Shown: positions 1 to 9,153, numbered from the stretch's first letter. The stretch: 64,000 nucleotides of DNA from Laceyella sacchari (GCF_004343255.1 NZ_SMDD01000001.1:372001-436000), one strand, 5' to 3'. Notes: generated from the sequence alone by a model not told the origin. Program-made: numbers and translations.

Positions 1-1
1 T

Positions 2-205
2 CGGGTGTTTGAACGCTTTTATCGTGCTGAGCCTTCCCGTAGCTCCCAGACAGGGGGGAGCGGATTGGGATTGGCGATCGCCAAACAGATCGTGGAGGGG
101 CATGGCGGGCGGATTTGGGCTGTGAGTGAAAAATCCAAGGGAACAAGCATTTTCTTCACCCTACCGATGGCAGGTGAACATGGTGAAACGAGTGTTAATC
201 ATTGA
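2..205 (+). CDS. Sensor histidine kinase, C-terminal end (partial)
   Basis: This is the last 67 codons of a membrane sensor kinase whose start lies outside the window. It carries the end of the HATPase_c domain: the F box (FERFYR) followed by the G2 glycine box ([10 protein letters not shown]) that closes over ATP, then the final strands around GGRIWAVSE. Such kinases autophosphorylate on a histidine and pass the phosphate to a partner regulator. The gene overlaps the downstream response regulator start by 26 bases, so the two are translationally coupled and form one two-component system. The stimulus cannot be read from this fragment. Confidence 0.9.
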   Translation, partial: RVFERFYRAEPSRSSQTGGSGLGLAIAKQIVEGHGGRIWAVSEKSKGTSIFFTLPMAGEHGETSVNH

Positions 206-872
206 AGATGACACCAGCATTGCGCAATTGCAAAAAGATTATTTAGAGGTGAACGGCTTTCAGGTGGAGGTGGAGCATTCGGGGCACAAGGGGTTGCAGG
301 CCGCACTACGCGCCGATTATGACTTGATCGTGCTGGATTTGATGTTGCCCAACATTGACGGATTTGAAGTGTGCCGTCGGATTCGAGCGGAAAAAGACGT
401 TTGCATCTTGTTGGTGACCGCTCGCAATGAGGATATCGACAAGATTAAAGGGTTCAGCCTCGGTGCCGACGATTATATTACCAAGCCGTTTAGCCCCGGT
501 GAGTTTGTCGCCAGGGTGAAAGCGCATCTGGCGCGTTATGAACGCCTTTTGGCAAAACGGGAAGAACAGCAGCAGGAGATTCACCTGCACGATGTGGTCA
601 TCAACCAATCCTCACACCGCGTCCATGTCAGGGGGCGGGAAGTGTTTCTGACGAGTAAAGAATTTGAGCTGTTGTGCTTCTTTGCCAACCATCCCAACCA
701 GGTGTTTAGCAAAGAAAATTTGTTTGATCGGCTGTGGGGCGTGGATGCGACTGCTGATCTGTCCACCGTGACGGTGCACGTGCACCGATTGCGTGAAAAA
801 ATTGAAGCCAACCCTTCCCGCCCGCAGTTGATTGAAACCGTGTGGGGGGCCGGTTACCGTTTGAACGTCTGA
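180..872 (+). CDS. OmpR/PhoB-family response regulator
   Basis: A 230-residue response regulator. The receiver domain covers about residues 1-115, with the acidic pair E9-D10-D11, the phosphoacceptor D53 in VLDLMLP, and the conserved lysine in TKPF. A winged-helix DNA-binding domain follows, with the signature from LTSKEFELL to GAGYRL. The ATG at 180 is chosen over an upstream in-frame ATG at 126 because the protein then begins directly with the receiver strand ([10 protein letters not shown]) and a GGCAGGTG ribosome site precedes it. It is cotranscribed with the kinase upstream and followed at once by a terminator. Its target genes are unknown. Confidence 0.95.
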   Translation: MVKRVLIIEDDTSIAQLQKDYLEVNGFQVEVEHSGHKGLQAALRADYDLIVLDLMLPNIDGFEVCRRIRAEKDVCILLVTARNEDIDKIKGFSLGADDYITKPFSPGEFVARVKAHLARYERLLAKREEQQQEIHLHDVVINQSSHRVHVRGREVFLTSKEFELLCFFANHPNQVFSKENLFDRLWGVDATADLSTVTVHVHRLREKIEANPSRPQLIETVWGAGYRLNV

Positions 873-877
873 CCAAC

Positions 878-924
878 ACAGCCCTTGCGTTTGGTATCGA
901 TATCGGCGCAAGGGCTGTTTTGCG
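878..924 (+). terminator. Intrinsic terminator after the two-component operon
   Basis: A perfect 12-bp inverted repeat (ACAGCCCTTGCG at 878-889 and its complement at 907-918) is followed by TTTT. It begins six bases after the response regulator stop codon. Confidence 0.9.
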
Positions 925-1097
925 CATGGGCACCACTCCTTGCCTATCACACGGGACAGGCTGTTTGAAAGGCAAATGAAGTGGGAACTGAACCTAGTAC
1001 AGAGGTTCAGCCGATGCGGTTGTGCGTCTGTTAAGCGAGCGGCAGGTGGGATGGATGGTTGGCTGTTCAAAGAAGCGGAAAGGAGTGAACACCGCCG

Positions 1098-1991
1098 ATG
1101 GCGACCACAAAAAGCAGACAACGTGAGGGTGATTTTATCGAGCGGTCTGTATATTGTGAAAGCGAGTATGACCGATTGCAGGAGGTGCTGATGTGTCCGC
1201 CTGCTTATATGTCCATTAAAGAAGTGATCAATCATACGCAACAACATTATTTCCGGGAAAACATTGATGTGGCGCGGGCAACCGAACAATTTAACGAATT
1301 TATTGAATTTTTGGTTAATATGTCCATCCGGGTGGAGTTGTTGTCGCCTGTACCCACCCTTCCTGAACAAGTGTTTACTCGGGATATCGGCGTGGTGATT
1401 GGAAATCGCCTTATTTTGTCAAGGATGGAGCAATCCATTCGGCGGGGGGAGGAGAAAGCGTTAGAAGCTTGGCTTCGCAAACAAGCCATCCCATTTACCA
1501 AAGTACAGAGTGGAAGCTTGGAAGGGGGAGACATTATGATAGACGGCCACCAGATCTGGGTTGGCGTTGGCAATCGCACGTCCCCTGAGGTGGTGGACGA
1601 GTTGCAGGCATGGTTTCCCCACCACCAGGTTTCGACTATTGCCGTGCGACCACGGTATCTGCATTTGGACTGCATTTTGAATGTGGTTGCACCTGGGGTG
1701 GCATTGGTGTATGTGGATGCCTTTGATATCGAGTCCTTGGCAACGTTGCGCCGGTTTTATCGATTGATCGAGGTGACTGAAGAAGAGCAGTTTCGGCTGG
1801 CGACCAATGTGCTGTCGCTAGGTGAGGGACGTATCATCAGCTTGCCGCAAAACAGACGTGTCAATGAAGAGTTGGGGAAAGCAGGGTTGGAAGTGTATGA
1901 AATCGACATCACGGAAATTACGAAATCGGGTGGTTCGTTTCGGTGTATCACCTTTCCTTTGCGCCGCGGCGGGGTTTTTGTCGGTGACTGA
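1098..1991 (+). CDS. DDAH/amidinotransferase-family hydrolase
   Basis: A 297-residue member of the guanidino-group-modifying enzyme superfamily (dimethylarginine dimethylaminohydrolase, arginine deiminase and amidinotransferase relatives). Diagnostic features are EGGD near the middle, the catalytic-site histidine in RYLHLDC, and the C-terminal nucleophilic cysteine in GGSFRCITFPL. These enzymes attack the guanidinium carbon of arginine-like substrates through a covalent cysteine adduct. Length and layout fit the DDAH-like subgroup, but the exact substrate cannot be deduced. The ATG at 1098 follows AAAGGAGTGA by about ten bases. The gene sits alone between a terminator and a DNA glycosylase gene. 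Confidence 0.85.
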   Translation: MATTKSRQREGDFIERSVYCESEYDRLQEVLMCPPAYMSIKEVINHTQQHYFRENIDVARATEQFNEFIEFLVNMSIRVELLSPVPTLPEQVFTRDIGVVIGNRLILSRMEQSIRRGEEKALEAWLRKQAIPFTKVQSGSLEGGDIMIDGHQIWVGVGNRTSPEVVDELQAWFPHHQVSTIAVRPRYLHLDCILNVVAPGVALVYVDAFDIESLATLRRFYRLIEVTEEEQFRLATNVLSLGEGRIISLPQNRRVNEELGKAGLEVYEIDITEITKSGGSFRCITFPLRRGGVFVGD

Positions 1992-2082
1992 CGGTTATGC
2001 CATAATATGAGTGCGCGCGGGAGCCAGTTCGCTAAACAGCTGAGCCAAGCGCGAAGAACCACGCTAACGGAGGTGAGCGGGA

Positions 2083-2595
2083 TTGCCAACCGCTATTCCT
2101 GACCACTTGGCTCCCAATTTGGATATTTTGTTCGTCGGATTCAACCCCAGTCTTAAATCGGGGGAAACCGGGCATCATTATGCGAATCCGCACAACCGAT
2201 TTTGGAAAATCTTACACTTGTCGGGATTAACCCCGCGGTTGTACCGTGCGGAAGAAGACAGGGAGTTGTTAAAGCTGGGTTATGGCTTTACCAACATCGT
2301 TGAGCGTCCGACCCAGCGGGCGGACCAGATTACGAAAGAGGAATACCGTGTCGGGCGACTTCGGCTGATGCAGAAGATTGCGGACTGGCGCCCTCGAGTG
2401 GTCTGCTTCGTGGGCAAAGGCGTGTACCTCCAATATAGCGGCAAGAAAAGCGCCGCATGGGGATTGCAGGAATCATCCGTCATTCCAGGGGTGCAGGAGT
2501 TTGTGGCCCCTTCTTCCAGCGGGTTGGTCCGCATGAAGTTGGATGAGATCGTGGCCATTTATGCTGAATTGGCGCGGTTGATCAAGACTCAATAA
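2083..2595 (+). CDS. mug: G/U mismatch-specific DNA glycosylase (Mug-like)
   Basis: A 170-residue uracil-DNA-glycosylase superfamily protein. It shows the Mug-family active-site motif GFNPSL near residue 20 (GINPG type in E. coli Mug), the NPHNRFW motif that follows it, and the C-terminal PSSSGLVR segment of the DNA-intercalating loop. The expected role is excision of uracil or ethenocytosine opposite guanine, creating an abasic site for base-excision repair. The start is a TTG preceded by a strong GGAGGTGA site seven bases upstream; no ATG fits as well. Single-gene unit. Confidence 0.9.
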   Translation: MPTAIPDHLAPNLDILFVGFNPSLKSGETGHHYANPHNRFWKILHLSGLTPRLYRAEEDRELLKLGYGFTNIVERPTQRADQITKEEYRVGRLRLMQKIADWRPRVVCFVGKGVYLQYSGKKSAAWGLQESSVIPGVQEFVAPSSSGLVRMKLDEIVAIYAELARLIKTQ

Positions 2596-2645
2596 AAAAT
2601 CCGCTGAACGCGCAATAAGTCAGGCGCCACAGCAGATGACATAGG

Positions 2646-2706
2646 GATGAACGGCGGCGATATCACGCCTCCCGCATGCTGGAGTAACGCTATCGCCCCG
2701 TTCATC
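2646..2706. other. Long imperfect inverted repeat between genes
   Basis: GATGAACGG then GGCGATA on the left (2646-2662) pair with TATCGCC then CCGTTCATC on the right (2691-2706), a 16-bp stem with a single bulged C and a 28-base GC-rich loop. It has no T tract, so it is not an obvious terminator. It may be a structured leader of the DeoR gene or a decayed repeat. I do not recognise a known riboswitch class. Confidence 0.4.
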
Positions 2707-2862
2707 AATTTCCGTCTCTCTCTTTGTACCACTATACCCCGAGCGGAAGCGGTCAAGCAAAACGCTGTATAAGTAATTGTAAGTGAAATTATAATATATT
2801 TGACCATATAACTTAAATATGCTTATATTTACGTAAGAATACTGATCGAGCGGGAGGATTTC

Positions 2863-3633
2863 ATGTACCAAGAAGAAAGATTGGTCGCCATCATGCGGTA
2901 TCTCAAAGAACATCAGCGCATGAGTGTGCAGGAGATTTGTGAACGGTTTGGTGTATCACGCGATACGGCCCGCCGCGATTTGGTGAAATTAAGCGAACAA
3001 AACGCCATCATCCGGACACGGGGTGGAGCAGTATTACCCGTGTTGCAAAAGGAGATCGAAAGCTACAAGGAACGGCTCGATTTGAAGAGTGAAATGAAGA
3101 GTAGGATCGGGGCAGAGGCGGCCCGCCACATCAAAGATGGGGATGTGGTGCTGATGGATACCTCCACCACCGTGCAACACGCCGCTCAAGCGTTGCAGGC
3201 GGAAGAGGTGACCGTGGTGACCAATTCCATTGACATCGCCGATATTCTATCGACGAAAGAGCGAGTGACCGTTCATTTGCTCGGGGGAGTGTTCCATGCG
3301 CACAGCCGCTATTTGTACGGGGTGGGCACGGTAAAAAAGTTGCAGGAATACCATGTTAACAAGTGTTTTATGGGAGGGGGCGGAGTGGCCGAGGACGGCA
3401 TTTATTTTCCGAGTGAAGATGATGGGCAAGTGGTGCGGCAAATGATTGCTCAGTCAGAACAAGTGATTGTGTTGGTGGATCGCACCAAGTTTAACAAAAA
3501 ACTATTTTTCAAAGTGTGCCCGTTGGAACAAATCGATGTCCTGATTGCCGACGATGTGCCCGAGGAGTGGCAGGAGAGATTGGCGCAGGCGGAGGTGGAA
3601 GTGATAAGGGTGATGCCGGGTGCGTGGAGCTAA
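2863..3633 (+). CDS. DeoR/GlpR-family transcriptional regulator
   Basis: A 256-residue regulator with an N-terminal DeoR winged helix-turn-helix (MSVQEICERFGVSRDTARRD, about residues 19-38) followed by the DeoR sensor domain, an ISOCOT-like sugar-phosphate-binding fold with MDTSTTVQ, TNS and LLGG motifs. Family members usually repress sugar catabolism genes and are released by a phosphosugar. The ATG follows GGGAGGATTTC, with an AT-rich promoter region upstream. Unusually, no sugar operon is adjacent, so its target is elsewhere or itself. Its stop codon overlaps the stop of the convergent methyltransferase gene. Confidence 0.92.
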   Translation: MYQEERLVAIMRYLKEHQRMSVQEICERFGVSRDTARRDLVKLSEQNAIIRTRGGAVLPVLQKEIESYKERLDLKSEMKSRIGAEAARHIKDGDVVLMDTSTTVQHAAQALQAEEVTVVTNSIDIADILSTKERVTVHLLGGVFHAHSRYLYGVGTVKKLQEYHVNKCFMGGGGVAEDGIYFPSEDDGQVVRQMIAQSEQVIVLVDRTKFNKKLFFKVCPLEQIDVLIADDVPEEWQERLAQAEVEVIRVMPGAWS

Positions 3634-4580
3634 GAGAAATAGGTGCGGAAAAAACGGATCTGCGGCTCTGCTTCCCGTTGCTTCACTTGTACCAAGGCAG
3701 CGCGGTAAAACGGGTAACCCGCCAGATGGGGGCCTTCGGGGTTTAGATATCTCCGCCGGTAGGTGACGGCATTGACATCCTCTACCAAAACCAATCCGCG
3801 TGCCTCCAGATAAGCAGGCAACTGTTCGGGAAGCATCCCAAATGTCCACGGTTCCCCGATACGTTCCAACAACCGGTGGATGCGCCGTGTTTTTTTGTCT
3901 GCTGCCAACTGCTTGATGGCGTGTTGGTGCACATAGGTGAACAGCAGAAAACTGCCGGGCGCGGTGGTGCTGATAAAGCGCAGAGTGCTGTCAACCGCTT
4001 GTTCAGTCAGGTATTGGGTCACGCCTTCCCAGATAAAAAAAGCGGGTTGGGATGGATCGAAGCCGGCGGCGCTCAAGGTTCGTTCCAATTGCTGCACATT
4101 GAGGTCGGTTTCGACAAACGTCACGCTTGTGGGCAATTGGCCGAGCAAGCCGGCCAGCTTTTTTCGCTTGGCGGAGAGCGTGTGCGGTTGATCCACTTCA
4201 AACACCCGCACGTTTCGCATGCGCGGGATGCGGTAAGCACGGCTATCGAAGCCAGATCCTAAGATCACCACTTGGTTTATGCCCTGTTCCAAGGCATGGG
4301 TCAGGTGATCATCAATCAAGCGGGTGCGAGCCACCCCTGAGGTTCGAGCACCGGGGCCAAAGCGATCCAGCAACATCGGCACAATTCTGCCAATGAAGGG
4401 TAGGCGGGCAAACTGGGTGGCCGCTTGCAAAGGGGTGCAAATAAACCGCACAGCAAAAGGGTCTTCAAACAGACGGCGCTCTTTAGGGAAGCTTTTTTCC
4501 AATGCGCGGAACCAAGCGGCAAATTCAGCAGTCCAACTGGCCTGCCCTGACTGGCGCCTTTCGTTGGTCGATCGGATCAT
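3630..4580 (-). CDS. SAM-dependent methyltransferase, LCM/TIGR00027 family
   Basis: A 316-residue putative O-methyltransferase of the leucine carboxyl methyltransferase superfamily. It has the SAM-binding motif ILGSGFDSRAYR, the acidic residue in VFEVDQP, and the family segment FFIWEGVTQYL. Family members methylate carboxyl or hydroxyl groups on small molecules or proteins, but the substrate is unknown. The start at 4580 is chosen because AGAGGTGAG lies nine bases upstream; a longer GTG start would place that site inside the gene. It converges on the DeoR regulator with a four-base overlap of the two ends. Confidence 0.85.
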   Translation of the reverse strand: MIRSTNERRQSGQASWTAEFAAWFRALEKSFPKERRLFEDPFAVRFICTPLQAATQFARLPFIGRIVPMLLDRFGPGARTSGVARTRLIDDHLTHALEQGINQVVILGSGFDSRAYRIPRMRNVRVFEVDQPHTLSAKRKKLAGLLGQLPTSVTFVETDLNVQQLERTLSAAGFDPSQPAFFIWEGVTQYLTEQAVDSTLRFISTTAPGSFLLFTYVHQHAIKQLAADKKTRRIHRLLERIGEPWTFGMLPEQLPAYLEARGLVLVEDVNAVTYRRRYLNPEGPHLAGYPFYRAALVQVKQREAEPQIRFFRTYFS

Positions 4581-4659
4581 GAAAGTGAACTCACCTCTAA
4601 GCACCGATATTTCTTTCTATATATTCGATATTTCTATGGATATGTCTCTTTCATTTTGA

Positions 4660-4702
4660 CAAAAGGCAACCAGCCGTCCGGAATGAAGCGGGCGGCTGGT
4701 TG
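4660..4702 (-). terminator. Intrinsic terminator of the sigma-54 activator gene
   Basis: On the minus strand CAACCAGCCG pairs with CGGCTGGTTG and is followed by CCTTTTG. It lies about 20 bases beyond the activator stop codon. Confidence 0.75.
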
Positions 4703-4723
4703 TTGTGTGGTGATGGACAAGCC

Positions 4724-6088
4724 TCATCGCAACCCGTACTTTTTCATTTTGTTGTAGAGCGTTCCCCGGGAGATGCCTAACAACTTGGCGGCAGCCGCTT
4801 TGTTCCCATAAGTGGTGCGTAGTGCATTTTGTATCGCGTGATATTCGGAGATTTCTTCCCCCATGCCGCTGGGGAGAGTAGGGGGGAGTGGTGCTTCAGC
4901 ATGGAGACGGGGTACTTGCACGGCGGTTGGCAAATGCTCACGGCTGATCGGTCCATCTTCGGTCAGGATTACCAGCCGTTCGATGATGTTACGAAGCTCA
5001 CGGATATTTCCGGGCCAATTGTAGTTCATTAAGGTAACCAGTACTTCCGGGCTGAATTCAGGATTGGGCTTGCCGTATTGCACAGCGATTTCCCTGGCGA
5101 ACAATTGGATTAATTCGGGAATGTCCTCGATCCGATCGCGGAGGGGAGGCACTTCGATTGACACCACATTGAGGCGGTAGAAGAGATCTTCACGAAAAGC
5201 GCCCGCGTTGACGCGCTCTTCCAAATTCCGGTTGGTGGCGGCGATGATGCGGATGTCCACTTTGACGGGTTCGGTTCCTCCCACGCGGTAAAATTGTTTC
5301 TCTTGTAACACGCGCAACAATTTTACTTGCATATCCAAGGGAAGTTCGCCGATCTCATCCAAAAACAGGGTTCCTTTATGTGCCAACTCCAGCTTGCCCG
5401 CTTTTCCTGTTCGATCCGCGCCTGTGAAGGCGCCCCCCTGGTAGCCGAACAGCTCGCTTTCAAATAGGGAAGCCGGGATCGCTCCGCAATTGATGGCGAC
5501 AAAGGGGTGTTTGGCCCGTTGGCTACCATGATGAATGGCATGGGCGAACAACTCTTTGCCGACCCCCGATTCGCCGGTGATGAGCACGGTCGCGTCGGTT
5601 GGTGCGACGCGGCGAGCCACTTGCACCGCTTGCAAAATGGCCGGGCCGTTTCCTTTGATGCGGTGGAAAGGGTCCGGGGCAGAGGCCAGTTGGCTGATTT
5701 TTTCTTCCAGAGTGTGGAGCTGGGAAGTGGTGGAAAACAATTCATTCCCCAAGCGGACCAATTTGGTCACATCCTGTTCGCAAGAAATGGCTCCGATCAT
5801 GGTGCCGTTTCGGAAAATAGGGGATGTGTTCACCAAGACGTACACGCCGGGGCGTGGTTCATGGTAGGCCTCCTGAATTGGTTGCCCTTCTTCCAACATG
5901 CGTGAAATCATGAGGGAATTCCAGCTGAAGTCCGATATGTTTTTGCCGACGATCTTTGCCGCGGGAATGTCATACAGCTGTTCTGCGGCTTTGTTCCAGT
6001 GAAGCACCGTCCCGTCTGTGTCGACAATGGTGATCGCTTCGCTGACCATGTCCAACAAGGTGTTTAAAATCGTTTCCGCGTGTAACAA
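4724..6088 (-). CDS. Sigma-54-dependent activator with PAS domain, probable regulator of proline catabolism
   Basis: A 454-residue RocR-type activator. An N-terminal PAS domain (about residues 5-110) precedes an AAA+ sigma-54 interaction domain with Walker A GESGVGKE (172-179), the sigma-54 contact loop GAFTGAD starting at residue 219, Walker B LFLDEIGE and the arginine-finger region. A Fis-type helix-turn-helix (NKAAAAKLLGISRGTLYNKM) ends the protein. The TTG start is preceded by TAGGAGG. It is transcribed divergently from proline dehydrogenase, which has a textbook -24/-12 promoter, so the likely job is to sense a proline-related signal through the PAS domain and activate that promoter with SigL. 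Confidence 0.92.
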   Translation of the reverse strand: MLHAETILNTLLDMVSEAITIVDTDGTVLHWNKAAEQLYDIPAAKIVGKNISDFSWNSLMISRMLEEGQPIQEAYHEPRPGVYVLVNTSPIFRNGTMIGAISCEQDVTKLVRLGNELFSTTSQLHTLEEKISQLASAPDPFHRIKGNGPAILQAVQVARRVAPTDATVLITGESGVGKELFAHAIHHGSQRAKHPFVAINCGAIPASLFESELFGYQGGAFTGADRTGKAGKLELAHKGTLFLDEIGELPLDMQVKLLRVLQEKQFYRVGGTEPVKVDIRIIAATNRNLEERVNAGAFREDLFYRLNVVSIEVPPLRDRIEDIPELIQLFAREIAVQYGKPNPEFSPEVLVTLMNYNWPGNIRELRNIIERLVILTEDGPISREHLPTAVQVPRLHAEAPLPPTLPSGMGEEISEYHAIQNALRTTYGNKAAAAKLLGISRGTLYNKMKKYGLR

Positions 6089-6137
6089 TGGCGTTTCCTC
6101 CTACCCAGTGCCGGGTTGATAATCATGAACAAAAGTG

Positions 6138-6147
6138 TAATCGATTA
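6138..6147. promoter_or_regulatory. Candidate enhancer (upstream activating) site
   Basis: TAATCGATTA is a perfect 10-bp palindrome about 80 bases upstream of the -24 element of the proline dehydrogenase promoter. It lies between the divergent activator gene and its likely target, the usual position for an enhancer-binding protein site. The assignment is inferred from position and symmetry only. Confidence 0.4.
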
Positions 6148-6224
6148 AACATAGATGTGCAAGTGATTGAACACCTTTGTGTACATTTAGTGAATAAATG
6201 GCCGCCAAATCCTGTGAAAATAAG

Positions 6225-6241
6225 TTGGTATGATTTTTGCT
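6225..6241 (+). promoter_or_regulatory. Sigma-54 (-24/-12) promoter of proline dehydrogenase
   Basis: TTGGTATGATTTTTGCT matches the TTGGCAC-N5-TTGC consensus. The GG at 6227-6228 and the GC at 6239-6240 are exactly 12 bases apart, as required. The expected transcription start is near 6252, about 35 bases before the coding start. The divergently encoded sigma-54 activator strongly supports the call. Confidence 0.85.
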
Positions 6242-6286
6242 AGATTGTTTATTACTAAAACAGGAAAGGCACAAGGGGAGATTATG

Positions 6287-7207
6287 ATGGAACAATTGAT
6301 GCGGGATATGTTTTTATTCTTGTCAAAAAACAAAGTAGCCAATAAAGCGGCTAAAAAATGGGGGCTTCGGTTTGGGGCGAACCGATTCGTGGCCGGTGAA
6401 ACCATCAAAGCGGCGATCTCCACAGTCAAAGAGCTGAATGAAAAAGGCATTGTTGCGACGTTGGACCATTTAGGCGAATTCGTATTTAGTGAAGAAGAAG
6501 CGATCGAATCGGCTGATTATTGCATCCGTACTTTGGAAGCGATTGCAGAAGCGGGTGTAAAGTCCAATCTGTCATTAAAAATGACGCAGTTGGGTTTGGA
6601 CATTTCGAAAGAACTGTGCATGAAAAACATGCGCCGCATTCTTGATTGCGCCAAACGCCTCAACAACTTTGTGCGGATCGACATGGAAGATTACGAACAC
6701 AATCAAATCACCATGGACATTTTTAGTGAGTTGCGGGAAGAATACGGTGAAACCGTAGGCTTGGTCGTGCAAGCATATCTGTACAAAGTAGAGCAGGATA
6801 TCGATGAGTTGAACAAGTTCAAGCCAAACCTGCGCTTGGTGAAAGGTGCGTACAAAGAATCGCCAGAAGTGGCTTTCCCGGCCAAAGAAGATGTGGACCG
6901 CAATTTCATCAAGATCATCGAGAAACACCTTCTTTACGGGAACTACGCAGCCATCGCCACACATGATGATAACGTGATTGAACACGTCAAAAAGTTTGTG
7001 AAAGAGCACCATATCCCCTTCTCGCAGTTTGAATTCCAAATGCTGTATGGCATCCGGGTGCAAAGACAGCTGGAACTCGCTAGAGAAGGATACACGATGC
7101 GGGTGTATGTGCCTTATGGCAACGATTGGTACGGCTACTTCATGCGCCGCTTGGCCGAGCGTCCGGCCAATGTCGCGTTTGTGTTGAAGTCGATGTTCAA
7201 AAAATAA
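6287..7207 (+). CDS. Proline dehydrogenase
   Basis: A 306-residue monofunctional proline dehydrogenase, the length usual for Bacillus FadM/PutB-type enzymes. It is an FAD-containing TIM-barrel enzyme that oxidises L-proline to pyrroline-5-carboxylate and passes electrons to quinones. Visible family motifs include ATLDHLGE, LRLVKGAYKE, IATHDDNVIE and the substrate-binding region FQMLYGIR followed by RVYVPYGNDWYGYFMRRLAERP. The ATG at 6287 is preferred to one at 6284 because AAGGGGAG then sits six bases upstream. It is driven by a sigma-54 promoter and followed by a terminator. No pyrroline-5-carboxylate dehydrogenase is adjacent. Confidence 0.95.
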   Translation: MEQLMRDMFLFLSKNKVANKAAKKWGLRFGANRFVAGETIKAAISTVKELNEKGIVATLDHLGEFVFSEEEAIESADYCIRTLEAIAEAGVKSNLSLKMTQLGLDISKELCMKNMRRILDCAKRLNNFVRIDMEDYEHNQITMDIFSELREEYGETVGLVVQAYLYKVEQDIDELNKFKPNLRLVKGAYKESPEVAFPAKEDVDRNFIKIIEKHLLYGNYAAIATHDDNVIEHVKKFVKEHHIPFSQFEFQMLYGIRVQRQLELAREGYTMRVYVPYGNDWYGYFMRRLAERPANVAFVLKSMFKK

Positions 7208-7222
7208 GATTCCGTTTTACTG

Positions 7223-7260
7223 ACCGGCTTTCGGACGTTTGTCTGTGGGCCGGTTTTTTG
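7223..7260 (+). terminator. Intrinsic terminator of proline dehydrogenase
   Basis: ACCGGC (7223-7228) pairs with GCCGGT (7249-7254), followed by a T tract, 16 bases past the stop codon. Confidence 0.75.
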
Positions 7261-7354
7261 ATGGATAACCTTTCCGTGAGCGGCTGGGAAATGGGTTTGG
7301 TACCCGCCCCTCGCTCTTCACCCCAAAAGCTAGCCTCTCTTATTCTCGCTACTA

Positions 7355-7600
7355 CTATAACGCCGTCAATTTTTCGAGATAGTCGGGATAAAGTTCATCG
7401 AATTTGTGAGACATGTCCTGCAACATCTGATGCATTAGATCAAATGTCAGGGGTTCATGCAGAGGATGGCAGACATCCAACGCTTCAAAGTGATAATTGT
7501 GTAGAATGTCCCACACTTCCAGATGAACTTGGTTTTCCATGACGACGAAAAAGAGTTTTAGATCAATCCGATCTTTAAAGACAACACCTAGTACCTTCAT
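7355..7600 (-). CDS. Small hypothetical protein, 81 residues
   Basis: A short gene with a strong ribosome site (TAGGAGGAG) eight bases before its ATG, which is the main evidence that it is real. The product is soluble, rich in histidine and acidic residues in the middle (HNYHFEALDVCHPLHEP) and ends in a likely helix. It has no membrane segment or signal peptide. I do not recognise the family and cannot suggest a function. It converges on proline dehydrogenase. Confidence 0.65.
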   Translation of the reverse strand: MKVLGVVFKDRIDLKLFFVVMENQVHLEVWDILHNYHFEALDVCHPLHEPLTFDLMHQMLQDMSHKFDELYPDYLEKLTAL

Positions 7601-7691
7601 GTAGGTCTCCTCCTAAGATGCGTAACAACGATGATAATGACCTATGGTGCGTGTTACGATAGTCGATGCCCATTCCAAGCGCGGCCACTGG

Positions 7692-7764
7692 TTAGGGTGT
7701 GTCTGGCAGATCAAGTTAGTGGGAAGAAGCGGTGCAAAAACCTTTTCCATCAGACACGCCCTAG
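7692..7764. repeat. MITE-like palindromic repeat, copy A
   Basis: A 73-bp intergenic element with terminal inverted repeats: TAGGGTGTGTCTG at 7693-7705 and the complement of TAGGGCGTGTCTG at 7751-7763 (12 of 13 match). The interior (GGGAAGAAGCGG then AAAAACCTTTTC) closely matches the segment at 38,408-38,462 and less closely 32,120-32,140. No coding capacity. The rest of the 380-base gap around it shows no gene. Confidence 0.6.
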
Positions 7765-7980
7765 TCCCATCCGGACAGCGCCGGATGCATTGCTGAAAAT
7801 GGAATGGACATTGGTTGATATGAATAAACCAACTCTATCATAGCAGGTTTGCGCATCAAATGGGTGACGTTGGCAGGATGTTGAAGGAAAACGGCTTGAG
7901 TTTATACATGTTGTCTAATGTAATCGTTTTCCTTTGGTTTTATACTTTATTTTATCATACTGAATGTAAAGGTGATGGCG

Positions 7981-9114
7981 ATGATCATTGGTGTACCTAA
8001 AGAAATAAAAAACAACGAAAACCGGGTTGGTTTGACCCCGGGCGGCGTAGCAGCCTTTATCGGCCAAGGGCATGAAGTGTGGGTGGAAACAGGCGCTGGT
8101 CTGGGAAGCGGATTCAGTGATGAAGCGTACAAGGAAGCGGGTGCGAAAATCGTTTCCAGCGCCAAAGAGGCATGGTCGGCCGATATGGTGATGAAAGTGA
8201 AAGAGCCGTTGAAGGAAGAGTACGGTTATTTCCGTGAAGGCCTCATTCTTTACACATACCTGCACCTGGCGGCGGAACCGGAGTTGACGAAAGCGCTGAT
8301 CGACAACAAAGTGGCGGCGATCGCTTATGAAACGATCCAACTGGACAACGGTTCATTGCCACTGTTGACTCCGATGAGTGAAGTGGCAGGACGGATGTCG
8401 ATCCAAATCGGTGCCCAATTCCTGGAGAAAGCGAAAGGCGGCAAAGGGGTTCTGCTCGGTGGCGTGCCCGGCGTGTTGCCTGCGGAAGTCGTGATTGTCG
8501 GTGGCGGTATTGTAGGTACAAACGCCGCAAAAATGGCAGTGGGCCTTGGCGCAAGTGTAACCATTCTCGACATCAGCGCCGATCGTCTGCGCCAATTGGA
8601 CGATCTGTTCCAAGGACGGGTTAAAACATTGATGTCCAATTCTTACAACTTGGCCAATGCAGTCAAAAAAGCGGATCTGCTGATCGGCGCCGTGCTGATC
8701 CCTGGTGCGCGCGCACCGCGGTTGGTGACGGAAGACATGGTGAAAAGCATGGAAGAAGGATCGGTGATCGTGGACGTGGCCATCGACCAAGGTGGTTCCA
8801 TTGAAACGGTTGACCGCATCACCACACACAGCAACCCAACTTATGTAAAACACGGCGTCTTGCATTATGCAGTGGCCAACATCCCGGGATCGGTCGCTCG
8901 TACTTCCACGCTGGCCCTGACCAACGTAACGGTACCATACGGATTGCAGCTTGCTAATAAAGGGGTAGTACAGGCGGTTTCCGAAAACAAAGCCCTCGCC
9001 AAAGGGGTAAACACGCTGGATGGTGTGTTGACTTGCCGCGCGGTAGCGGAAGCTCATGGACTGCCTTTCCAAGAGTTGGCAGAAGTCCTGCGCAAAGAAT
9101 CCGTCGTTCATTAA
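7981..9114 (+). CDS. ald: Alanine dehydrogenase
   Basis: A 377-residue NAD-dependent alanine dehydrogenase, interconverting L-alanine and pyruvate plus ammonia. It begins with the family signature [20 protein letters not shown] and contains the substrate-site segment YTYLHLA, the NAD-binding glycine loop [11 protein letters not shown] and the loop [10 protein letters not shown]. Length matches B. subtilis Ald (378). The ATG at 7981 has AAAGGTG about six bases upstream; earlier in-frame starts would overlap that site. It is followed by a strong terminator and then the adeR-like regulator. Ald is needed for alanine use and, in spore formers, normal sporulation. Confidence 0.97.
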   Translation: MIIGVPKEIKNNENRVGLTPGGVAAFIGQGHEVWVETGAGLGSGFSDEAYKEAGAKIVSSAKEAWSADMVMKVKEPLKEEYGYFREGLILYTYLHLAAEPELTKALIDNKVAAIAYETIQLDNGSLPLLTPMSEVAGRMSIQIGAQFLEKAKGGKGVLLGGVPGVLPAEVVIVGGGIVGTNAAKMAVGLGASVTILDISADRLRQLDDLFQGRVKTLMSNSYNLANAVKKADLLIGAVLIPGARAPRLVTEDMVKSMEEGSVIVDVAIDQGGSIETVDRITTHSNPTYVKHGVLHYAVANIPGSVARTSTLALTNVTVPYGLQLANKGVVQAVSENKALAKGVNTLDGVLTCRAVAEAHGLPFQELAEVLRKESVVH

Positions 9115-9153
9115 TAAAAACCGATTCACTCCTAAAACACCACACGCAGATAA

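Noticed and set aside
612-1370. Long minus-strand frame opposite the response regulator and hydrolase genes
   Set aside because: It is the antisense of two well-supported genes and has no start signal.
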